From Agreia sp. PsM10 (lineage in GTDB: Bacteria > Actinomycetota > Actinomycetes > Actinomycetales > Microbacteriaceae): a DNA stretch of 64,000 nt. Shown here piece by piece: positions 58,773-64,000 of the stretch (the first letter of the stretch is position 1; every line of letters starts with the position of its first letter). The DNA lies in assembly GCF_030433855.1 (NCBI RefSeq), contig NZ_JARUXC010000001.1:248001-312000 (forward strand), given 5' to 3'. A program made the translations under genes and the position numbers. The notes beneath the pieces were generated by a model that was not told where the DNA came from, ran no database searches, and was given only the letters and a program-made list of their open reading frames with translations.

Positions 58773-59543
58773 GTGGGGGAGTCGACGTACCCGACCGAGC
58801 CTGTTCCGCGCCGCCGTCGCCGTGGTGTCGGGGTGGTGATCGCCCTGGTCGTGGTGGTGGTTCTCGCCGTCGGCGTGGTCGTGGCCGACGTGTCGCTGCG
58901 GGCCTACGCCCAGGATCGCGCGGCCTCCGAGATCGCTGCGAGCCTGCCCGACACGGTCGAGGGCGACATCGATGTGTCGATCGACGGGTTCTCGTTTCTG
59001 CAGCAGTATCTCTCGGGCACATTCGATCGGGTGGAGCTCGACGCTCCCGCCCTCACGGTCTCCGGGGTTCCGGTCGACGCGCACGTCGTCGCCACGGGGG
59101 TCCCCACCGATCTGTCGAAGCCTGTCGGCGCGGCGTCGGCCACCCTCACCCTCAGCCAGGACGCGGTGAACAGCGTTGTCGAAGTCCCCGGAGCCGCGAC
59201 CCTGACACTCGATGATCAGGCTGTCGGCTATGACGGATCGATCTCGTTCCTCGGTCTGAGCATCGACTACCTGGTCACGGCCTCCGTCTCGGTGACGCCC
59301 GATTCGGTCGTGCTGTCGCCGCAGAAGGCGACTCTGACGGCCGGCTCGGCCGTGGTCGACGCCTCCGACGCGCTCGACGCGGTTCTCGACGAATCGATCC
59401 CCCTCTGTGTCGCAAGCTACCTGCCGCAGGGCGTCGAGCTCGCCGACCTCACGATCACGCCCGGCCAGGCGACCGTCGTGCTCCGGGCATCCGATCTCTC
59501 GATCGACGAGACGAGCCTGAGCACTCTGGGCGTCTGCCCGTGA
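58773..59543 (+). CDS. DUF2993 (LmeA-like) membrane-anchored protein
   Basis: 256 residues: basic cytosolic N-terminus with RRRRRGVGV, one signal-anchor helix (about 17-40), then a DUF2993 beta domain with ASLPDTVEGDIDVSIDGFSFLQQYLSGTFDRVELDAPALTVSGVPVDAHVVATGVP. The mycobacterial relative LmeA helps lipomannan elongation in the envelope; a BPI/lipid-binding-like function is possible. GTG start at 58773. GTGA overlap with the propeller gene. Confidence 0.88.
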   Translation: MGESTYPTEPVPRRRRRGVGVVIALVVVVVLAVGVVVADVSLRAYAQDRAASEIAASLPDTVEGDIDVSIDGFSFLQQYLSGTFDRVELDAPALTVSGVPVDAHVVATGVPTDLSKPVGAASATLTLSQDAVNSVVEVPGAATLTLDDQAVGYDGSISFLGLSIDYLVTASVSVTPDSVVLSPQKATLTAGSAVVDASDALDAVLDESIPLCVASYLPQGVELADLTITPGQATVVLRASDLSIDETSLSTLGVCP

Positions 59544-60448
59544 CCGACCCCCGGTTCTCGTTCCACGACGTGGGCGCGTCGCCCGGCGGCGCGCGTGCCC
59601 TCGCGATCACGGCCGATTCCGCGGTGTGGTGTGTCGACGGCTCTGCCGCCGTGCTGAGACGGTCGGTCGACGGCGAGCTGAGCCGGTTCGATCTCGGGCA
59701 GGCGACCGCAGAACCGCGCTCGGTGGCCGCGGCGACCCGAGACTCTGTCTGGGTCACCGATCGCGGCACCGATCGCATCCTCCGACTCGATCCCTCCGGC
59801 GTCGTCTGGTCGACGCGGGCTCCGACAGCGCATGCCGGGCTCGCCGGCATCGTCGGCCTCGACGACGGCAGCGCCTGGTTCGTCGAAGAGCGTGCGGATG
59901 CGATCGGTCGCGTCGACATCCTGGGCCGCGTCACCGAGTTCGCCCCGGGAGCCGTCGGGGGAGAGCCGTCCTCGATCGCGTCCGACGGCACATCGGTGTG
60001 GTTCGGACTTCCCGGGGCGCGCGCCATCGCCTACGCCCGGGGCGGCGACTCGCAGCCCGGCCTGGTGCGCTTCGACGACCCGCTCGCCGCTCCGACAGAC
60101 GTGAGCGTCGGCGACGACGGATGCCTGTGGTTCGCCGATCCCGGACGTGGCGTCATCGGTCGCCTGGACCGCGGCGGCGAGGTGACCGAGTTCGCTCTCG
60201 CCGAGGGCCTTCGCCCGATCCGCGTCGGCGCCGACCCTCGGGGCGGCTGCTGGTTCACGATGCTGCACCGCGCCTCGATCGGTCGAGTCGACGGCGACGG
60301 CCGCATCGCCACGGTCGACATCCCCGGCGATCGAGGCGCTCCCGTTGCGATGGCTTCTGCTTCCTCCGGAGACCTGTGGCTCGCCCTCGAGCGCGGCGAC
60401 CTCGCGCGCTTCGCCGACCCCGGAGACCCGGCCGACGGCATCCAGTAG
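59540..60448 (+). CDS. virginiamycin B lyase-like beta-propeller protein
   Basis: 302 residues in seven Vgb/NHL-like repeats of about 42 residues, each with a pattern such as SVWVTDRGTDRILRLD, CLWFADPGRGVIGRLD and SGDLWLALERGDLARF. No signal peptide, so cytosolic. Key Vgb residues (His-Glu-His near the Mg site) are not clearly conserved: only Trp-Phe-type spokes are. I treat it as a propeller of unknown ligand. GTGA overlap with DUF2993. Confidence 0.72.
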   Translation: MTDPRFSFHDVGASPGGARALAITADSAVWCVDGSAAVLRRSVDGELSRFDLGQATAEPRSVAAATRDSVWVTDRGTDRILRLDPSGVVWSTRAPTAHAGLAGIVGLDDGSAWFVEERADAIGRVDILGRVTEFAPGAVGGEPSSIASDGTSVWFGLPGARAIAYARGGDSQPGLVRFDDPLAAPTDVSVGDDGCLWFADPGRGVIGRLDRGGEVTEFALAEGLRPIRVGADPRGGCWFTMLHRASIGRVDGDGRIATVDIPGDRGAPVAMASASSGDLWLALERGDLARFADPGDPADGIQ

Positions 60449-60568
60449 TATTTCTGCTGTCGCCCTTCTGCGGGCGTGCACAGGCTTCAGGAACCAATCC
60501 GGGTTCGCTCGCCCCCACCCGACCACTGGTCCCGTGCCGGGACGATCGATCTCATCCGAGGATCCTCA
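60446..60568 (+). promoter_or_regulatory. lysA promoter and structured 5' leader
   Basis: TAGTAT (60446-60451, sharing TAG with the previous stop) gives a start near 60458 and a leader of about 110 bases. Three hairpins follow in order: CGCCC/GGGCG (60461-60476), GAACC/GGTTC (60491-60506) and GTCCCG/CGGGAC (60529-60543), then GAGGA before the ATG. It does not match a lysine riboswitch in size; possibly attenuation or a protein site. Confidence 0.45.
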
Positions 60569-62002
60569 ATGACCTCCGTCGCAAGTCCCCTCGCGCCCGA
60601 CTGGCTGGCCGTGCCCGCCGACCCGAATGATCTCCCCGCATCGGTGTGGCCGTCGAGCGTTCTCCGCGATCGGCACGGCGTGCTCTCGATCGGCGGCGTT
60701 CCCGCAACCGATCTCGTGCAGCAGTTCGGCACTCCGCTGTACGTGGTCGACGAGGAGCACGTGCGTGCGCGTGCCCGCGAGACCCTCGACGCGTTCACCG
60801 GTCAGTTCGAGCGCATCGGAACGCGGGCGAAGGTCTACTACGCGGGCAAGGCGTTCCTCAGCACCGCCGTCGCGCGCTGGGTGAGCGACGAGGGGCTCGG
60901 CGTCGATGTCTGCACGGGCGGAGAGCTCGCCGTCGCACTGGCGGCGGGGGTCGATCCGGGCCGCATCGGCATGCACGGCAACAACAAGTCGCTCGACGAG
61001 ATCGAGCGGGCCGTCTCCGCCGGGGTCGGAACGATCGTGATCGACAGCGAGATCGAGATCGATCGCGTGGCCGCGGCCGCCGCCCGGCTGGGCCGCGTTC
61101 AGGGCGTGAGACTTCGCGTCAACAGCGGGGTGCACGCGCACACGCACGACTTTCTCGCCACCGCCCACGAAGACCAGAAGTTCGGCTTCCCCCTCGACCG
61201 CGCCGAAGCCGCCGTCAGGTCGATCCGTTCGCACGCCGCTCTCGAGTTCCGGGGGCTGCACTGCCACATCGGCTCGCAGATCTTCGGTGCCGACGGCTTC
61301 GCGGAATCGGCGGCACGTCTGCTCTCCCTGCACGCGAGACTGCTCGAGACCGGGCCCGTGCCCGAGCTCAACCTGGGAGGCGGATTCGGTATCGCGTACA
61401 CGACCGCCGACGACCCCACTCCCATCGCGGAGCTCGCCGCCCGCATCGCGAGCATCGTCGAGGCGGAGTGCGCGGCTCTCGGCATCGCCCTTCCGGTCGT
61501 GGCCTTCGAGCCGGGACGCTCGATCATCGGCGGCGCGGGAGTCACCCTCTACAGTGTCGGCACCATCAAAGACGTCGATGTCACGCTTCAAGGCGGTTCG
61601 TCCGACGCCACCGCGCCGCGACGCTATGTGAGCGTCGACGGCGGCATGAGCGACAACGCACGAACCGCCCTCTACGGTGCCGACTATTCCGTGCGTATCG
61701 CGAGCCGCGCATCCGATGCCGATGCGGCCCTCGTGCGCATCGCGGGCAAGCACTGCGAGTCGGGCGACATCGTCGTGAACGCCGATTACCTGCCCGCCGA
61801 CGTGACACCCGGCGACCTGCTCGCCGTGCCCGCGACCGGCGCCTACTGCTGGGCCCTGGCAAGCAACTACAACATCGTCGGTCGACCGCCTGTCGTCGCC
61901 GTCGCCAATGGCGAGGCGCGTCTGCTCATCCGCGGCGAGACCGAGCACGACCTTCTCGCGCGCGACACGGGTTTCGCGCCGACCGCACCGGGAGCATCAT
62001 GA
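60569..62002 (+). CDS. lysA: diaminopimelate decarboxylase
   Basis: Last step of lysine synthesis; also controls the meso-DAP pool for peptidoglycan. 477 residues, PLP fold III. PLP-Lys94 in VYYAGKAFLSTA, RVNSGVHAHTHDFLATAHEDQKFGF, GLHCHIGSQIF, the PLP phosphate site LNLGGGFGIAY, substrate Cys near GKHCESGDIV and YCWALASNYNIVGRP. Start ATG 60569 with GAGGA six bases before. Its stop overlaps hom (ATGA). Confidence 0.96.
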   Translation: MTSVASPLAPDWLAVPADPNDLPASVWPSSVLRDRHGVLSIGGVPATDLVQQFGTPLYVVDEEHVRARARETLDAFTGQFERIGTRAKVYYAGKAFLSTAVARWVSDEGLGVDVCTGGELAVALAAGVDPGRIGMHGNNKSLDEIERAVSAGVGTIVIDSEIEIDRVAAAAARLGRVQGVRLRVNSGVHAHTHDFLATAHEDQKFGFPLDRAEAAVRSIRSHAALEFRGLHCHIGSQIFGADGFAESAARLLSLHARLLETGPVPELNLGGGFGIAYTTADDPTPIAELAARIASIVEAECAALGIALPVVAFEPGRSIIGGAGVTLYSVGTIKDVDVTLQGGSSDATAPRRYVSVDGGMSDNARTALYGADYSVRIASRASDADAALVRIAGKHCESGDIVVNADYLPADVTPGDLLAVPATGAYCWALASNYNIVGRPPVVAVANGEARLLIRGETEHDLLARDTGFAPTAPGAS

Positions 62003-63342
62003 TCGCCTATCGCAACCTCCGAGTCGCCCTCCTGGGAGCCGGTTCCGTCGGCGCCCAGGTGGCGACGCTGCTCACCGAACACCACGACGAGCTCGCCTCC
62101 CGGGTCGGAGCCGGTCTCGACCTGGTCGGCATCGCGGTGCGCGATGTCGACGCACCCCGCTCGGCGCCACTCGATCCGGCACTGCTCACGACCGACGCGA
62201 TGAGCCTCATCGAGTCGGCCGACATCGTGATCGAGCTGATGGGCGGCATCGAGCCGGCCCGCAGCTACATCCTGCACGCGCTCAATTCGGGTGCCGACGT
62301 CGTCACCGGCAACAAGGCGCTCCTCGCCGCCCACGGGCCCGAGCTGCAGGCCGCAGCCGAGCAGGTCGGTGCGCAGGTCTACTACGAGGCCGCCGTTGCG
62401 GGGGCGATTCCGATCATCCGTCCCCTGCGGGAGAGCCTCGCCGGTGACCGCGTCAAGCGGATCCTGGGCATCGTCAACGGCACCACGAACTTCATCCTCG
62501 ACAAGATGGACGTGGAGGGCGACACCTTCGAGAACGCCCTGGCCGTGGCGACGGAGCTGGGCTACGCCGAGGCCGACCCCACCGCCGACATCGAGGGCTA
62601 CGACGCCGCGCAGAAGGCGGCCATCCTCGCCCGGCTCGCCTTCCACACCGACGTTCCCGTCGAGGCCGTGCACCGTGAGGGCATCACGACGATCACCGCG
62701 GCACAGGTGAGCCAGGCCCAGAAGGCCGGCTACGTGGTCAAGCTGCTGGCAATCTGCGAGCGGCTCACCGACCCGGAGACCGGCGTCGAGGGGGTCTCGG
62801 CCCGCGTGTATCCGGCCCTGATCTCCCGCCAGCACCCGCTCGCGGCCGTCCACGGCGGCAAGAACGCGGTGTTCGTCGAGGCGGAGGCCGCCGGAGATCT
62901 CATGTTCTACGGCGCGGGAGCGGGCGGCATCGAGACGGCCTCGGCGGTTCTCGGCGACGTCGTCTCCGCGGCTCGACGCCACGTCGCCGGCGGTCCGGGC
63001 GTGGCGGAGACGACCCACGCGAACCTCACCATCCTGCCGATCGACAGCGTGAGCACCCGTTATCAGATCACCCTCGAGGTCTCGGATGCGCCGGGCGTGC
63101 TCGCGCGCATCGCCTCGCTGTTCAGCGAGCACGGCGTCTCCGTCGAGGCCGTGCAGCAGTCGGTCGCGTCGGTGGGGCCGGATGCCGTGGCCGCGGGAAC
63201 GACGGAGGGCTCCGGCACCGCTACCCTTGTCATTGTCACCCACGAGGCCAGCGAGCGCGCACTGTCGCGCACGGTGGCCGCCATCGCCGACCAGAAGGTC
63301 GTCGTGCGGGTCGAATCCGTTCTGAGAGTTGAAGGAGCATGA
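61999..63342 (+). CDS. hom: homoserine dehydrogenase with ACT domain
   Basis: 447 residues. Reduces aspartate semialdehyde to homoserine, the branch point to threonine (thrC here) and methionine (metX/metY here). Rossmann [20 protein letters not shown], substrate region [23 protein letters not shown] with catalytic Lys in [11 protein letters not shown], and a C-terminal ACT domain (about 350-430: [34 protein letters not shown]) for threonine feedback. Overlaps lysA and thrC at ATGA junctions. Confidence 0.96.
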   Translation: MIAYRNLRVALLGAGSVGAQVATLLTEHHDELASRVGAGLDLVGIAVRDVDAPRSAPLDPALLTTDAMSLIESADIVIELMGGIEPARSYILHALNSGADVVTGNKALLAAHGPELQAAAEQVGAQVYYEAAVAGAIPIIRPLRESLAGDRVKRILGIVNGTTNFILDKMDVEGDTFENALAVATELGYAEADPTADIEGYDAAQKAAILARLAFHTDVPVEAVHREGITTITAAQVSQAQKAGYVVKLLAICERLTDPETGVEGVSARVYPALISRQHPLAAVHGGKNAVFVEAEAAGDLMFYGAGAGGIETASAVLGDVVSAARRHVAGGPGVAETTHANLTILPIDSVSTRYQITLEVSDAPGVLARIASLFSEHGVSVEAVQQSVASVGPDAVAAGTTEGSGTATLVIVTHEASERALSRTVAAIADQKVVVRVESVLRVEGA

Positions 63343-63347
63343 ATCCC

Positions 63348-64000
63348 GTGAGCACCACACGAGCATCCCGCCAGTGGCGCGGAGTGCTGCACGAGTACGC
63401 GGACCGTCTCGACATCTCGGAGGCGACCCCCATCGTGACGCTCGGCGAGGGTGGAACGCCCCTCATCCCGGCGCCCGCGCTGTCTGCTCGCACCGGAGCC
63501 CAGGTCTACGTGAAGTTCGAGGGCATGAACCCCACGGGCTCGTTCAAGGACCGTGGCATGACCATGGCCATCTCGAAGGCCGTCGAGCATGGCGCCAAGG
63601 CCGTCATCTGCGCGTCCACGGGCAACACGTCGGCGTCTGCCGCGGCCTACGCCACCCACGCGGGCATCACGGCCGCGGTGCTCGTGCCGGAGGGCAAGAT
63701 CGCTCTCGGCAAGCTCAGCCAGGCCATCGCGCACAACGCCGAGCTGCTGCAGGTCCGCGGCAACTTCGACGACTGCCTCGACATCGCCCGCGACCTCGCC
63801 GAGAACTACCCCGTGCACCTGGTGAACTCGGTGAACCCCGATCGCATCGAGGGCCAGAAGACCGCCGCGTTCGAGGTCGTCGAGGTCCTCGGCGACGCTC
63901 CCGACTTCCACATCGTTCCCGTCGGCAACGCGGGCAACTACACGGCCTACTCGCGCGGCTATTCAGAAGAACTCGTGCGCGGCGAGACCACCAAGCTTCC
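63348..64000 (+). CDS. thrC: threonine synthase, 3' end cut by the window
   Basis: Converts O-phosphohomoserine to threonine; PLP fold II. Visible 217 residues: [15 protein letters not shown]-Lys67 in [29 protein letters not shown] and [15 protein letters not shown], the phosphate-binding loop. The GTG at 63348 is preferred because AAGGAG ends 10 bases upstream, whereas the ATG at 63339 (overlapping the hom stop) is only one base from it; both are in frame. thrB is expected next, beyond the window. Confidence 0.95.
   Translation, partial: MSTTRASRQWRGVLHEYADRLDISEATPIVTLGEGGTPLIPAPALSARTGAQVYVKFEGMNPTGSFKDRGMTMAISKAVEHGAKAVICASTGNTSASAAAYATHAGITAAVLVPEGKIALGKLSQAIAHNAELLQVRGNFDDCLDIARDLAENYPVHLVNSVNPDRIEGQKTAAFEVVEVLGDAPDFHIVPVGNAGNYTAYSRGYSEELVRGETTKL

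Noticed and set aside
60458..60568. Lysine riboswitch in the lysA leader
   Set aside because: Leader is too short and shows three simple hairpins rather than the five-helix junction.

Overview
The window looks like chromosomal core plus light accessory DNA from a GC-rich actinobacterium, most likely a member of Microbacteriaceae. Pointers are: a SigR/RsrA (mycothiol-type thiol stress) pair; the actinobacterial E2-E1 fusion of the 2-oxoglutarate dehydrogenase complex (Kgd/OdhA); a GuaB1-type GMP reductase with CBS domains; a hisN-rsgA-aroA cluster next to sigR; an Eis-like acetyltransferase; and a great many leaderless genes with a TANNNT -10 box ending 6-8 nt before the start codon. I see no insertion sequence, prophage, CRISPR array or rRNA. 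Genes are tightly packed, mostly with ATGA, GTGA or TGATG overlaps, and no gene-free stretch exceeds 300 bases (largest: 28519-28733 and 7909-8106, both regulatory).

Layout. 1-1223: end of an M4 (protealysin-like) metallopeptidase coupled to its emfourin-type inhibitor. 1257-4619: ppc and a DUF4166 gene. 4616-7921 (minus): hisN, rsgA and aroA. 7932-8966: sigR-rsrA with two promoters. 9064-10536: a glucose-6-phosphate dehydrogenase. 10560-14527 (minus): kgd. 14581-18532: guaB1 and two CNNM/HlyC-type membrane proteins. 18536-20267 (minus): a repeat-bearing small membrane protein, then (further upstream) an autoregulated VOC-ArsR-DUF operon with a palindromic operator placed between -35 and -10. 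20288-25383: Old Yellow Enzyme, HAD hydrolase, NAD(P)HX dehydratase, YceI, GT87 membrane glycosyltransferase and a thiamine-binding protein. 25373-28702: a three-gene two-component system (kinase, membrane partner, regulator), divergent from a candidate small RNA that ends in the only classical intrinsic terminator I see in the window.

28734-31350 (minus): metX-metY (homoserine to homocysteine). 31403-41346: acyltransferase, SDR, MFS exporter, phosphoribosyltransferase/GAT1-like pair, uracil-DNA glycosylase, GNAT, DinB/amidase divergent pair, a DtxR-box-controlled SIP-domain protein and an Eis-like acetyltransferase. 41339-44744 (minus): a glycoside phosphorylase (GH65) and beta-phosphoglucomutase-like gene under a LacI-type operator. 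44756-49153 (minus): five overlapping or closely spaced genes (arginase-family, crotonase, flavin reductase, zincin-like membrane protein, SDR). 49195-52111 (minus): TPM-domain protein then PspA. 52205-55961: GATase, OhrR-type regulator, pyruvate oxidase, Pr6Pr membrane protein. 56047-56135 (minus): tRNA-Arg(CCG) and its promoter. 56231-64000: transglutaminase-like protein, argS, DUF2993, a beta-propeller protein, then lysA-hom-thrC, cut by the window edge.

Functionally the window joins aspartate-family amino acid synthesis (ppc supplies oxaloacetate; lysA, hom, thrC, metX, metY use the products), thiol and peroxide stress control (sigR/rsrA, OhrR, G6PDH for NADPH) and envelope homeostasis (CNNM pair, TPM-PspA, two-component system). 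All functional calls are from reading motifs; no database search was run.
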